The notes beneath the pieces were generated by a model, which worked only from the letters and a program-made list of their open reading frames with translations, did not search any database and had not been told where the DNA came from. This document shows positions 23,898 through 35,468 of a DNA stretch of 64,000 bases, piece after piece. Each line of letters starts with the position of its first letter. The first letter of the stretch is position 1. The translations under genes and the position numbers were made by a program. Origin of the DNA: JAVJUS01 sp040220455 (GTDB lineage: Bacteria; Pseudomonadota; Alphaproteobacteria; DSM-16000; Inquilinaceae); NCBI GenBank assembly GCA_040220455.1, contig JAVJUS010000033.1, positions 49,225-113,224 of the forward strand, given 5' to 3'.

Positions 23898-24779
23898 ATG
23901 CGTCGCACCGACAGGCTCATGGCCTACGGGTTCGTCATGCCCGCCGTCCTGCTGGTCGGCGTGCTGATGTACTACCCGATGCTGGCCACGTTCCGGGAAA
24001 GCCTCTTCACGACCTCGTTCATCAACCCGGAGCCCCAGTTCGTCGGCCTTCAGACCTACGAGAAGATCCTGGGCGACGGCGCGTTCTGGACGGTCCTGCG
24101 CAATTCGGTCGTGTGGACCGGCGGCGTCGTGCTGATGCAGAACCTCATCGGCTTCTTCGCCGCGCTGCTGCTCAACCAGCGCCTGCCGGCCCAGGGGCTG
24201 CTGCGCTCGATCGTGCTGCTGCCCTGGGTGCTGCCGGGCGTGGTGACCGCCATCCTGTGGCGCTTCCTCTACGACCCGCAGCTGGGCCTGATCAACTCGT
24301 TCCTGGTCGGCTGGGGCTGGGTCTCCGACCCCATCGCCTGGCTGGGCGAGACCGACACGGCGATGCTGGCGGCGATCATCGCGGCGATCTGGAAGGGCTT
24401 TCCCTTCTCGGCCGTGATCTACCTGGCCGCGCTCCAGGGCGTCGACCGCGAGCAGCTCGAGGCGGCGAAGATCGACGGCGCCGGGCCGCTGCGCCGGCTG
24501 GCCGACGTGATCGTGCCGTCGGTGTCGCATGTCATCGTCATCAACCTGCTGCTGACGACCATCCTGACCTTCAACTACTTCGACCTGATCTGGGTGATGA
24601 CCCGGGGCGGCCCGCTCAGCGCGACGCACATCTTCCCCACCCGGATCTTCGAGATCGGCTTCGGCGAGTTCCGCTTCGGCGAGGCCGCCGCCTACGGCGC
24701 CATCTCGGTGATCATCCTGGCCGGCTTCATCGCCACCTTCCTGGTCCTGCAGCACCGCATCGCCGAGAAGGAGCGATGA
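23898..24779 (+). CDS. Sugar ABC transporter permease, MalF type
   Basis: A 293-residue MalF-type permease. The first membrane segment (FVMPAVLLVGVLMYYPML) is followed by RESLFTTSF and VGLQTYEKI; the EAA loop is LEAAKIDGAGPL with VPSVSH. The start has GAGGGA 8 bp upstream, and the stop overlaps the MalG-type start (ATGA). It forms the channel with the next gene; the ATPase is probably the UgpC-type protein at 29528-30592 in the same operon. Confidence 0.93.
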   Translation: MRRTDRLMAYGFVMPAVLLVGVLMYYPMLATFRESLFTTSFINPEPQFVGLQTYEKILGDGAFWTVLRNSVVWTGGVVLMQNLIGFFAALLLNQRLPAQGLLRSIVLLPWVLPGVVTAILWRFLYDPQLGLINSFLVGWGWVSDPIAWLGETDTAMLAAIIAAIWKGFPFSAVIYLAALQGVDREQLEAAKIDGAGPLRRLADVIVPSVSHVIVINLLLTTILTFNYFDLIWVMTRGGPLSATHIFPTRIFEIGFGEFRFGEAAAYGAISVIILAGFIATFLVLQHRIAEKER

Positions 24780-25636
24780 GCATGGCGAGCCCGCGCCCTC
24801 TCCTCCGGCCGACCCGCGCCGGCACGCACCGGGCGATCCAGATCGCGCTCCAGATCCTGCTCGCCGTCGTCGTGCTGCTGCCGTTCTTCTGGATGGTCAG
24901 CGTCTCGCTCAAGCCGGCGAGCGAGCCCTTCGCCATCCCGGCGCGGCTGTGGCCGGCCGAGCCGACGCTGGCGAACTACGGCGCAGCCTTCCGCCCGGAA
25001 TTCCGGCAGTACTTCCTCAACAGCATGATCGTCTCGGGTGCGACGCTGGCCATCACGGTGCCGCTCGGCCTGCTCGCCGCCTACGCCTTCACGCGCTTCC
25101 AGACGGCTTTGCTCAGCGCGCTGATGATCGCGGCCATCGTCGCCCAGATGTTCCCGTCGAGCGCGATCATCATTCCGCTCTACAAGCTCGTGCGCCAGGC
25201 CGACCTGCTGAACACCTACGCCTCCCTGATCATGGCCTACATCACGGTCACCCTGCCGGTGTCGATCTGGCTGCTGCGGGGCTTCGTGGGCAAGATCCCG
25301 GTGACGCTCGAGGAATCCGCCGCCATCGACGGCGCGCGGCCGCTGCGCGCCTTCGTCGAGATCGTGCTGCCGCTGTGCCGGCCGGGCATCGTCGCCACGG
25401 CCGTCTTCGTGCTGATCGTCACCTGGCAGGAATTCCTGTTCGCCCTGTCGTTCACCTCGACCGCCGACATGCGCACGCTGTCGGTGGGCATGAACGACTT
25501 CATCGGCCAGTACGGCATCCGCTACGGCGAGCTGATGGCGAGCGCCGTCATGGTCTCCCTGCCCGTCGTCCTCGTCTTCCTCGTCCTTCAGCGCCAGTTC
25601 GTCTCCGGCCTCACCGCCGGGGCGCTGAAGGGCTGA
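24776..25636 (+). CDS. Sugar ABC transporter permease, MalG type
   Basis: A 286-residue MalG-type permease. It has FFWMVSVSLKPASEPF after the first membrane segment, an EAA loop (EESAAIDGARPL then LPLCRP) and the C-terminal QRQFVSGLTAGALKG ending typical of MalG. The ATG overlaps the upstream stop; a second ATG 6 bp on (24782) has slightly better Shine-Dalgarno spacing and is an alternative. Membrane partner of the preceding gene. Confidence 0.93.
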   Translation: MSMASPRPLLRPTRAGTHRAIQIALQILLAVVVLLPFFWMVSVSLKPASEPFAIPARLWPAEPTLANYGAAFRPEFRQYFLNSMIVSGATLAITVPLGLLAAYAFTRFQTALLSALMIAAIVAQMFPSSAIIIPLYKLVRQADLLNTYASLIMAYITVTLPVSIWLLRGFVGKIPVTLEESAAIDGARPLRAFVEIVLPLCRPGIVATAVFVLIVTWQEFLFALSFTSTADMRTLSVGMNDFIGQYGIRYGELMASAVMVSLPVVLVFLVLQRQFVSGLTAGALKG

Positions 25637-25670
25637 CCCGTCGAACCGTCCCCGGGAGGACCCCGCCCCG

Positions 25671-26852
25671 ATGCAAGCCCTGCAAGGCATCCGCGTCGTC
25701 GACTTCACCCAGATGATGCTCGGCCCCTTCGCCACCCAGTATCTCGGCGACATGGGCGCCGACGTGGTCAAGATCGAACGCCCCGTGCACGGCGAATGGG
25801 AGCGCGGGCTGAAGGCCTCCGGCCAGCTCCTGGACGGGACGAGCCCGTTCTTCCTGGCCATGAACCGCAACAAGCGCAGCCTTTCGCTCAACCTCAAGGC
25901 CGAGGAGGGGCGCGAGATCGTCCGCCGCCTGGTCGCCGAGGCCGACGTGGTGGTCGAGAACTTCCGGCCCGGCGTCATGGACAAGCTGGGCCTCGGCTAC
26001 GAGGACATGCGCCGGATCAATCCGAAGATCGTCTACGCGTCGGGCTCGGGCTACGGGCCGAGCGGGCCCTATCTCTCGCGGCCGGGCCAGGACCTGCTGA
26101 TCCAGGCGCTGTCGGGGCTGCTCGCCCAGAACGGCTCGGCCGACCGGCCGCCGGTGCCGGTCGCCTGCTCGATCATCGACGCCAGCACGGCGCTGTCGCT
26201 GGCGCTCGGCATCATGTTCGCGCTGTTCCACCGGGAGCGCACGGGCGAGGGCCAGAAGGTCGATGTCAGCCTGTTCGACACGGCGCTCGCCGTGCAGTGC
26301 CAGGAGCTGGTCGCCCACGCCAACCTGCCGCGCAAGGCCGAGCGCAGCGAGGCGGGCATCGGCGCACCCTGGCTCTCCGCGCCCTTCGGCGTCTACGGCA
26401 CGGCCGACGGCAGCGTCGCGATCTCGATCAACGCGCTCGACGCGGTCGGCACCGCGCTCGGCCTGCCCGAACTCGCGACCTACGCCGACGAGGTCGCGGC
26501 CTACGAGGAGCGCGACACGGTGCGCCGGATCATCGCCGAGGGCATCCGCGACCGGACGACGGCCGACGTCGTCGGTACCCTGCTGGAGCACGACCTGTGG
26601 TGCGCGGAGGTCCACGATTTCGACGACGTGCTGGCCGACCCGCAGGTCGCCCACAACCGCATGATCGTCGAGGTCGACCACCCGAGCCAGGGCCGCCTGC
26701 GCATGACCGGCATCCCGATCACGCTGAGCGGCACGCCCGGATCGGTGCGCCTGTCGCCGCCGGCGGTCGGCGAGCACACCGACGCGATCCTGGGCGAGCT
26801 CGGCTACGGCGAGGCCGAGCGCGCGCGCCTGCACGAGGCGGGGGTCATTTGA
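25671..26852 (+). CDS. CaiB/BaiF-family (class III) CoA-transferase
   Basis: A 393-residue family III CoA-transferase. Typical blocks are GIRVVDFTQMMLGPFATQYL, the RNKRSLSLNLK CoA-binding stretch (66-76), VENFRPGVMDKLGL (95-108) and the catalytic Asp141 in RPGQDLLIQALSG. The family moves CoA between acids such as formate/oxalate, carnitine or succinate/citramalate. Here it is inside a sugar ABC operon, next to an enoyl-CoA hydratase and an SDR, which suggests the imported compound or its acid product is activated as a CoA thioester. GGGAGGA lies 10 bp before the ATG. The true acid substrate is unknown. Confidence 0.93.
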   Translation: MQALQGIRVVDFTQMMLGPFATQYLGDMGADVVKIERPVHGEWERGLKASGQLLDGTSPFFLAMNRNKRSLSLNLKAEEGREIVRRLVAEADVVVENFRPGVMDKLGLGYEDMRRINPKIVYASGSGYGPSGPYLSRPGQDLLIQALSGLLAQNGSADRPPVPVACSIIDASTALSLALGIMFALFHRERTGEGQKVDVSLFDTALAVQCQELVAHANLPRKAERSEAGIGAPWLSAPFGVYGTADGSVAISINALDAVGTALGLPELATYADEVAAYEERDTVRRIIAEGIRDRTTADVVGTLLEHDLWCAEVHDFDDVLADPQVAHNRMIVEVDHPSQGRLRMTGIPITLSGTPGSVRLSPPAVGEHTDAILGELGYGEAERARLHEAGVI

Positions 26853-26854
26853 CC

Positions 26855-27637
26855 ATGAGCGACTTCATCCTCGCCGAGGATCCGGCCGAGGGCCTGCGGC
26901 TGCTGACCCTCAACCGCCCGGACAAGCTCAACGCCCTGTGCACGCCGCTGATGGCGGATCTGGCCCGCGCGCTGGACGAGGCCGAGGCCGATTCGGCGGT
27001 GCGCGTCGTCGCGCTGACCGGGGCGGGCGACCGGGCCTTCGCGGCCGGCGCCGACATCGCCGAATATCGCGGGCGCGTCACCAAGGCCTTCGTGGCCTTC
27101 CAGCATGCCGGCCGGCGCCTGTTCGACCGGCTGGAGGCCCTGCGCAAGCCGACCGTGGCGGCGATCCACGGCTACGCGCTGGGCGGCGGGCTGGAGCTGG
27201 CGCTGTGCTGCGACGTGCTGATTGTCACGCCCGCCGCCCGCCTCGGCCTGCCGGAGGGCCAGCTCGGCCTGTGCCCGGGCGGGGGCGGCACCCAGCGCCT
27301 GATCCGCTCGATCGGCCGGCACGCTACGGCCGACCTGCTGCTCTCCGGCAACCGGCTGAGCGGCGAGCGTGCCTACGCGATGGGTCTCGCCGCCGAGCTG
27401 GTCGAGCCGGCGGGCCTGCGGGAGGCCGTGGCGGCGAAGGCCGCGCGGATGCGGGCCCTCGGGCCGCTGGCCCAGGCCGAGATGAAGCGGCTGATCCGCC
27501 AGGGCGCCGACGCCGCCCTGCCGACGGCCCTTACCCTGGAGCAGGAGACGCTGTTCCGGCTCTACGAGACCGACGACGCCCAGGAAGGGATCGACGCCTT
27601 TCTCGACAAGCGCCGGCCCGAATTCAGGGGGGAGTGA
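26855..27637 (+). CDS. Enoyl-CoA hydratase/isomerase family protein
   Basis: A 260-residue crotonase. The oxyanion-hole segments are FAAGADIAEY (64-71) and YALGGGLELAL (108-118). Both glutamates used by true hydratases are present, Glu114 (GGLELAL) and Glu134 (LPEGQLG), so hydration/dehydration of a CoA ester is likely. The ATG is 2 bp after the CoA-transferase stop. Together with the CoA-transferase and SDR it could carry out activation, hydration or dehydration, and oxidation of a sugar-derived acid (inference). Confidence 0.93.
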   Translation: MSDFILAEDPAEGLRLLTLNRPDKLNALCTPLMADLARALDEAEADSAVRVVALTGAGDRAFAAGADIAEYRGRVTKAFVAFQHAGRRLFDRLEALRKPTVAAIHGYALGGGLELALCCDVLIVTPAARLGLPEGQLGLCPGGGGTQRLIRSIGRHATADLLLSGNRLSGERAYAMGLAAELVEPAGLREAVAAKAARMRALGPLAQAEMKRLIRQGADAALPTALTLEQETLFRLYETDDAQEGIDAFLDKRRPEFRGE

Positions 27638-27642
27638 CCCGC

Positions 27643-28413
27643 ATGACCGACTTGAAAGACCGCGTCGCCCTCGTCACCGGCGGCGGCATGGGCATCGGCC
27701 GGGCCTCGGCCGTGGCGCTGGCGCGGGCCGGCGCCGCCGTCGCCGTCGTCGATGTCGACGAGGCCGCGGCGCGCGACAGCGCTTCGGCGATCGAGGCCGA
27801 AGGCGGGCAAGCCCTCGCCGTCACCGCCGACGTCACCGAGTGGGCGCAGGTCGAGGCGGCGGTCGACGCGGCCCGCGCGCGCTTCGGCCCGGCGGACATC
27901 CTGGTCAACAACGCCGCCCGCGCCATACCAGGCGCCGTCGACGCGATCGACGAGGTGACCTGGAACACGGTGATGTCGACCAACCTGACGTCGGCCTGGC
28001 GGTTCATGCGGCTGGTCGTGCCGGACATGAAGGCCGCCGGGCGCGGCGCCATCGTCAACATGAGCTCGGTCCAGGGCCTGACCGGCTTCGAGGGCTGGGC
28101 CGCCTACGCCGCGGCCAAGGGCGGGATCAATGCGCTGACGCGCCAGACGGCGCGCGATCTCGCCCCCTTCGGCATCCGGGTCAACGCCGTGGCGCCGGGC
28201 ACGATCATGACGCCGCTGAACGAGAGGGTCTTCCGCGAGGCCGCCGACCCCGACGCCCTGGTCCGCCGCTGGTCGGAGATGCACCCGATCGGGCGTTTCG
28301 GCGAGGCCGAGGAGGTCGCCGAGGCGGTCGTCTTCCTGGCCAGCGACCGGGCGTCCTTCATCACCGGGGACATCCTGCGCGTCGACGGCGGCCTGATGGT
28401 CAAGGGCGACTGA
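27643..28413 (+). CDS. Short-chain dehydrogenase/reductase (SDR)
   Basis: A 256-residue classical SDR. Loop TGGGMGIG at 12-19; Asp at the end of beta-2 (VVDVDE) suggests NAD; the NAG-equivalent reads NNAAR; the catalytic set is Ser141/142, Tyr155 and Lys159 (YAAAK). The C-terminal GDILRVDGGLMVKGD resembles the FabG and sugar-dehydrogenase groups. The start has GGGGGGAG at about 9 bp. It is the third enzyme of the CoA/sugar operon and could oxidise a hydroxyacyl-CoA or a free sugar. Confidence 0.93.
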   Translation: MTDLKDRVALVTGGGMGIGRASAVALARAGAAVAVVDVDEAAARDSASAIEAEGGQALAVTADVTEWAQVEAAVDAARARFGPADILVNNAARAIPGAVDAIDEVTWNTVMSTNLTSAWRFMRLVVPDMKAAGRGAIVNMSSVQGLTGFEGWAAYAAAKGGINALTRQTARDLAPFGIRVNAVAPGTIMTPLNERVFREAADPDALVRRWSEMHPIGRFGEAEEVAEAVVFLASDRASFITGDILRVDGGLMVKGD

Positions 28414-28416
28414 GCC

Positions 28417-29527
28417 GTGGCCGAGCCCGTCACCCTGGAGAGCCCGCGCGCCCGCGTCGCCCTCGACCCGGCCTGCGGGCATCTCGCCCGGCTCGCGCTG
28501 GGCGCCGGTGGCGCGGCGGTCGAGCCGCTTTACCGCGCGCCCTGGGCCGACCGCGCCGACGCGCTCGACCCGGCCCTGCCGCCGGTCCTGCGCCACCTCT
28601 CCGGCGACTTCTTCTGCGCGCCCTTCGGCGCCTGCGACGTCGAGGAGGGCCCGGCCCACGGCCCCGCCGCCAACGCGCCGTGGCGCCTGCTCGCCCGGGA
28701 GGAGAGCGGCGAGGATCGGCGCCTGGACCTCGCCTGCACGCGCACGATCCTGGGCGCGCGGATCGAGAAGACGCTGCGCCTGCGTGGCGACGATCCGGTG
28801 CTCTACCAGGATCACCGGCTGGTCGGCGGCGACGGCGCCGTGCCGGTCGCCCATCACGCCATGATCCGCGCGGCCGGCGGCTGCCGGCTGTCGACCTCGC
28901 CGAAGCGCCTTGTCGCGACGCCGCCGGAGCCGCTGGAGCCGGACCCGGCCGTCGGCACGTCGATCCTCGCCTACCCACAGTCGGTACCGGGGCTCGACAG
29001 CCTTGCGCTCGCCGACGGCAGCACGGTCGACGCGCGCCGGTTCCCCTTCGCCGAGGGGCATGACGACCTGGCGATGATGGTCGAGGCCGACCTCGACGGT
29101 CTCGGCTGGACGGCGGCGGCCTGCGTCGCCGGCGGCTTCCTGGTCTTCACCGTCAAGCCGGCCGCCGTGCTGCCGGCGACGGTGCTCTGGCTCAGCAACC
29201 GGGGCCGGACCTACGCGCCCTTCGACGAATCCCCGGGCCCCGTTCTGGGCATCGAGGACGCCTGCACCTTCTTCCATCTGGGCCACCGCGCCTCGGCGGG
29301 GGACAACGCGCTGACGGCCGAGGGCGTGCCGACCGCCCTGGCGCTGGCGCCCGGCGGCGCCCGGTCCGTCCGCTTCGCGATCGGGGCCGTGACGATCGAC
29401 GCGCGCTGGTCCGGCGAGGTGCGTCTGACCATCGGGCGCGGCCGCCTCGACATCGAGGACGCGGGCGGTCCCGCCGTGACGATCCCGTTCGATACCGACT
29501 GGTTCACCGTCAAGGAGGCGGCCGGCC

Positions 29528-29535
<8 letters not shown>
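28417..29535 (+). CDS. Galactose-mutarotase-fold protein (aldose-epimerase-like), hypothetical
   Basis: A 372-residue protein with a sugar-mutarotase-like pattern: beta-rich, with YQDHRLVGGDGAVPVAHHAM near the middle, where mutarotases place catalytic histidines, and WLSNRGRTYAPFDESPGPVLGIED later. I do not recognise a named family with confidence. The start is GTG, 3 bp after the SDR stop, and the end overlaps the ATPase start by 8 bp, so it is firmly in the operon. Interconversion of anomers of the imported sugar, or simple sugar binding, is a reasonable role. Confidence 0.65.
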
Positions 29536-30592
<1,057 letters not shown>

Positions 30593-30608
30593 CGGCGCCG
30601 CCCGATCC

Positions 30609-30712
30609 CTAGAGCATCCTGCGCCCGGATGGGCGCAGATAAGATGCCCTAGGTTGTTGAAGATGGGGCAATTTTCGAACTGATGGTTCAATCGGCTCGA
30701 AAATTGCCAAAG
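30609..30712. repeat. Dispersed structured repeat, copy 2
   Basis: About 104 bp between the ATPase and SMP-30 genes, closely matching 6904-7010. Hairpin 1 keeps TGCGCCC/GGGCGCA around a GGAT loop. Hairpin 2 reads GGCAATTTTCGA paired with TCGAAAATTGCC, a perfect 12-bp stem whose bases differ from copy 1 but still pair. At its right end the sequence departs from copy 1 and provides the AAAGGAG ribosome-binding site of the next gene. Confidence 0.85.
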
Positions 30713-30722
30713 GAGCACGACC

Positions 30723-31598
30723 ATGCGATTCGCCACCGCGGAGACCACCGACCTGCCCGCCGAGCGCGCCTCGGTGCTGTTCGACGGCGCGCTGAGCGAG
30801 CCCCGCCTCGCCCATCCCGAGGGCGTGGCCGTCGGGCCCGACGGCGCGGTGTGGTGCGGCACGGAGACCGGCGGGATCATGCGCCTGGCTGCCGACGGCA
30901 GCGGCATCGAGGCGATCGCCACGACCGGCGGCTTCGCGCTGGGCATCGCCTTCGACGGCCGCGGCGGGCTTTTCGTCTGCGACCTCAAGCATGCCTGCGT
31001 CTTCCGCCTCGACCTAGACAGCCGGGCACTCGAGGCGCATCGGGCCGAGGGCATGCGCATCCCGAACTACCCGGTCGTCGACGGCCGGCGGGGCGTCCTC
31101 TACGTCTCGGACTCCCACGCCTTCGATACGCCCGGGCCGGGGATCTGGCGCATGGATCTCGCGACCGGGCGCTGGGACCTGTGGTTCCCGCACGACCTCG
31201 TCTTCGCCAACGGCATGGCGCTCAGCCGGGACGGGAACAGCCTGTTCGTCATCGAGACCTTCGCGCGGCGCATCTCGCGCGTTCCCATCGGCCCCGACGG
31301 CGCGGCCGACGCGCCGGTCCCGGTCGCGCAAGACCTGCCGGGCCTGCCGGACGGGCTCGCCGTTACCGACGCCGACGAGCTGATCGTCGGCTGCTACGAG
31401 CCTTCGCGCCTGCTGCGGATCGCGGCCGACGGAAGCGTCACGGTCCATATCGAGGACGTGACCGCCCACACCCTGTGCCACCCGACCAACTTGGCGCTCG
31501 ACGGCTCGACCCTCTACACGGCCAATCTCGGCCGCTGGCACGTCACGCGAATCGAGACCACGGTCTCCGCGCCGCGCCTCTGGCCGGCGGCGAGCTAG
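30723..31598 (+). CDS. SMP-30/gluconolactonase/LRE-family lactonase
   Basis: A 291-residue six-bladed propeller protein. Family blocks: HPEGVAVGPDGAVWCGTE (metal Glu), GFALGIAFDGRGGLFVCD, YPVVDGRRGVLYVSDSHA, VFANGMALSRDGNSLFVIE and GLPDGLAV (metal Asp). No signal peptide is visible, so it is probably cytoplasmic. It would open the lactone made by an upstream sugar dehydrogenase, giving an aldonic acid that could be the CoA-transferase substrate (inference). AAAGGAG is 9 bp before the ATG. The structured repeat separates it from the ATPase, which may lower or uncouple expression. Confidence 0.92.
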   Translation: MRFATAETTDLPAERASVLFDGALSEPRLAHPEGVAVGPDGAVWCGTETGGIMRLAADGSGIEAIATTGGFALGIAFDGRGGLFVCDLKHACVFRLDLDSRALEAHRAEGMRIPNYPVVDGRRGVLYVSDSHAFDTPGPGIWRMDLATGRWDLWFPHDLVFANGMALSRDGNSLFVIETFARRISRVPIGPDGAADAPVPVAQDLPGLPDGLAVTDADELIVGCYEPSRLLRIAADGSVTVHIEDVTAHTLCHPTNLALDGSTLYTANLGRWHVTRIETTVSAPRLWPAAS

Positions 31599-31602
31599 AG
31601 CG

Positions 31603-32829
31603 GTGCCGATCGGCGACTCCCGCGGCCCGGCCGACGGCCCCGCGGGGCAAGCGGGCTTGGCGACCGTGCCCGATACGGCCCTCGTCGGCGTCGGCTGGGA
31701 CCACCCCCGCTGCCGCGCCCCGCTCGACGCCAGCGTCGCGCGCTATGCCGCGGTCGCGCCCGACGTCGCCGTCACCTGGCGCTACCGCAGCCTCTACGAG
31801 TTCGGGGAAGGCCGGCTGGACCGGCTGTTCGGGGCCGGCGACCTTGTCATCTTCGATCACCCCTTCGTCGGCGAAGCCGCCCGCCACGGTTACCTGCTCG
31901 ACCTCGCGCCCTTCCTGTCGGACGGCGATCGCGCCGCGATGGCGGCCGACAGCGTGGGGGCGTCGTTGCCCTCCTACCGCGCCGAGGGCGGCCTCTACGG
32001 GCTGCCGATCGACGCCGCGGCCCAGGTCGCCGCGGTCCGGCCGGATCTCCTCGACCGGCTGGACCGGCCCCTGCCCCGGACTTTCGACGAGGTGCTGGCC
32101 CTGGCCGACGCCGCGCGCACCCGGGGCCTGCATGTCGCCGCGCCGGCCAAGCCGACCGACGCCCTGTGCATGATGATCACGCTGGCGGCCAATACCGGCC
32201 ATCCGCCCGCGCGCGAGGCCGAGGGTTTCCTGGACCCGGCCGTCGGCGCGGAGGCCCTGGAGAGGCTGCGCGCCCTGGTGGCCCGGCTACACCCCGCTTC
32301 GGCGCGCTGGAACCCGATCGCCTGCCTCGACCACATGACGGGCGGCGACGAGATCGTCTACGTGCCCTACACCTTCGGCTACACCAGCTATTCCCGGCCA
32401 GGCGTCGCCCGGGCGGTGCGGTTCCACGACATCGTGGCGGCCGGCGAGCACGGCCCGGCCGGCAGCCTGCTCGGCGGCGCGGGCGTCGGCGTGCTCGCCT
32501 CGACGGCGGCGCCGAAGGCGGCGGTCGCCTATGCCCGCTGGCTCTGCGCGCCGGAGTCCCAGCGCTCCTGGTATGTCGACGCCGGCGGCCAGCCGGCGAG
32601 CCGTTCGGCCTGGACGGACCCGCGCTGCGATGCCGTGACGGGCGGGTTCTTCTCGAACACGCTGGCGACGCACGACATGGCCTACGTACGCCCGACCGTG
32701 CCCGGCTTCCTGCCCTTCTTCCGCGCGGCGACCGAGGTGGTGCATGCCTGCCTGTTCGACGGCACGCCCGCCCCGGCGGAGGCCGCTCGCCGGGTCGACG
32801 CGCTCTACCGCGACCACGTCCGGTCCTGA
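31603..32829 (+). CDS. Solute-binding-protein homologue without a signal peptide
   Basis: A 408-residue protein similar in plan to family-1 sugar-binding proteins: YGLPIDAAAQVAAVRPDLL corresponds to the usual YG(I/V)P block, LPRTFDEVLALADAA follows, and the late AVAYARWLCAPESQRSWYVD matches the binding-protein C-terminal block. It has no Sec, Tat or lipoprotein signal: the first 25 residues are polar. It begins at a GTG 4 bp after the SMP-30 stop and may start a little further in. It may be a cytoplasmic binding-protein-fold protein with a sensing, scaffolding or enzymatic role. It ends 32 bp from the convergent biotin-carrier gene. Confidence 0.8.
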   Translation: MPIGDSRGPADGPAGQAGLATVPDTALVGVGWDHPRCRAPLDASVARYAAVAPDVAVTWRYRSLYEFGEGRLDRLFGAGDLVIFDHPFVGEAARHGYLLDLAPFLSDGDRAAMAADSVGASLPSYRAEGGLYGLPIDAAAQVAAVRPDLLDRLDRPLPRTFDEVLALADAARTRGLHVAAPAKPTDALCMMITLAANTGHPPAREAEGFLDPAVGAEALERLRALVARLHPASARWNPIACLDHMTGGDEIVYVPYTFGYTSYSRPGVARAVRFHDIVAAGEHGPAGSLLGGAGVGVLASTAAPKAAVAYARWLCAPESQRSWYVDAGGQPASRSAWTDPRCDAVTGGFFSNTLATHDMAYVRPTVPGFLPFFRAATEVVHACLFDGTPAPAEAARRVDALYRDHVRS

Positions 32830-32861
32830 CGACAGGCCAGACGCCCCGGAGCCCGGCGCGC

Positions 32862-33080
32862 TCAGTCGATCACGACGCCGACCGCGCCGGCGTCCAGGCC
32901 TTCCTCGCCTTCCGCGATGTTGACCGCCTTGACCGTGCCGTCGGCCGGCGCCTCGTGCGGCACCTCCATCTTCATCACCTCCATGATGAAGAGCGTGTCG
33001 CCCGCCTTGACCGTGTCGCCTTCCTTGACCAGCACCTTCCAGATATTGCCCGCGGTCTGAAGCGTCACTTCGTGCGCCAT
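32862..33080 (-). CDS. Biotin carboxyl carrier protein (short, stand-alone)
   Basis: A 72-residue biotinyl domain. The biotin attachment motif is EVMKMEV with Lys37; flanking glycines (EGDTVKAGDTL, ADGTVKAV) are typical. It lacks the N-terminal extension of the housekeeping AccB, so it is probably a dedicated carrier for the biotin carboxylase encoded 14 bp upstream. It is the last gene of the PxpABC/ABC operon. GGAGAC precedes the ATG. Confidence 0.93.
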   Translation of the reverse strand: MAHEVTLQTAGNIWKVLVKEGDTVKAGDTLFIMEVMKMEVPHEAPADGTVKAVNIAEGEEGLDAGAVGVVID

Positions 33081-33094
33081 GCGTGGAGTCTCCG

Positions 33095-34478
<1,384 letters not shown>

Positions 34479-34495
<17 letters not shown>

Positions 34496-35459
34496 CGTCA
34501 CACAGGCGCGTCAGCGCGCGCGCCATCTCCTGGGCTTCTTCCACCGTGACCGCCTTGAAGGTAAGGATCTCCGCCGGCCGGGCCTGGGCGAGCTTCCAGA
34601 ACGCCGCCTGGACGACCGTGTAGGGGTTGATGAAGCCGCCCATGCTGGGCGCGTCGGCGACCAGGATGATCGGGGTGCGGCCCGCGAGATTGATCGCCCC
34701 GCGCGGATAGCCCTGGTCGATGATGTTGGAGGGATCGGCGCCGTGCTCCGGCGGCTTGTCGGTCGCCTTGGGCGCATAGAGCCATTCCGGGCCTTCGAGG
34801 CGATAGCCGGTGCGGTCCGACTTGGCCGAGAGCTTCCAGTCCGAGCCCAGGAACCGCTCGTGGCCCTCGGGCGAGATCCAGTCGTCGTTCGGCCCGGCGA
34901 CGACCTCGATCTCCCAGCGCTTGTCGCTCGCGAAGACCGGGCGCCGGTCGGGCTTGACGGTGCGCCCGGCGCGCCCCGCCAGGCCGCCTTCCGGCTCGCC
35001 GGTCGGGATGGTCTGGCCTTCCTTCAGGGCGTGGCCCTCGACCCCGCCGACCCCGGCCTTGTGGAAGGTCGAGCGCGAGCCGAGCCAGGGCTCCGTCGCG
35101 ATGCCGCCGGCGATGGCGACATAGGCCCGCGCGCCCGCCTTTGCGAAGGACAGGACGAGCGTCTGGCCCGCCTTGACGGGCAGCGAGGTCCACATCTCGA
35201 CGGGTTCGCCGTCGAGGGTCGGGCTCATGTCGGCGCCGGTCACCGCGATGACCGTGCCGACGCCGAAGCGAAGGGTCGGGCCGGCGAACTGGCATTCCAG
35301 CCCCGCCGCGCCCGGCGGGTTGCCGACCAGCCGGTTGGCGAGGCGGAACGACCAGCTGTCGAACGGGCCGGAAACCGGGAAGCCCTGGTCCATGTAACCG
35401 AGGCGGCCGGGCCAGTCCTGGACCGAGGTCTCGAGGCCGGGCTTGACGACGTCGAACAT
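34479..35459 (-). CDS. pxpC: 5-oxoprolinase subunit PxpC / KipA-type carboxyltransferase-like protein
   Basis: A 326-residue AHS2-domain protein. Hallmarks: VVKPGLETSVQDWPGRLGY, GFPVSGPFDSWSFRLAN, LECQFAGPTLRF, YVAIAGGIA and GSRSTFHKAGVGG. With PxpA and PxpB it hydrolyses 5-oxoproline (pyroglutamate) to glutamate with ATP; the same domain is the C-terminal carboxyltransferase half in urea carboxylase. It lies between PxpB (9-bp gap) and biotin carboxylase (overlapping). Confidence 0.9.
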
Positions 35460-35468
35460 GGGGCCTCC

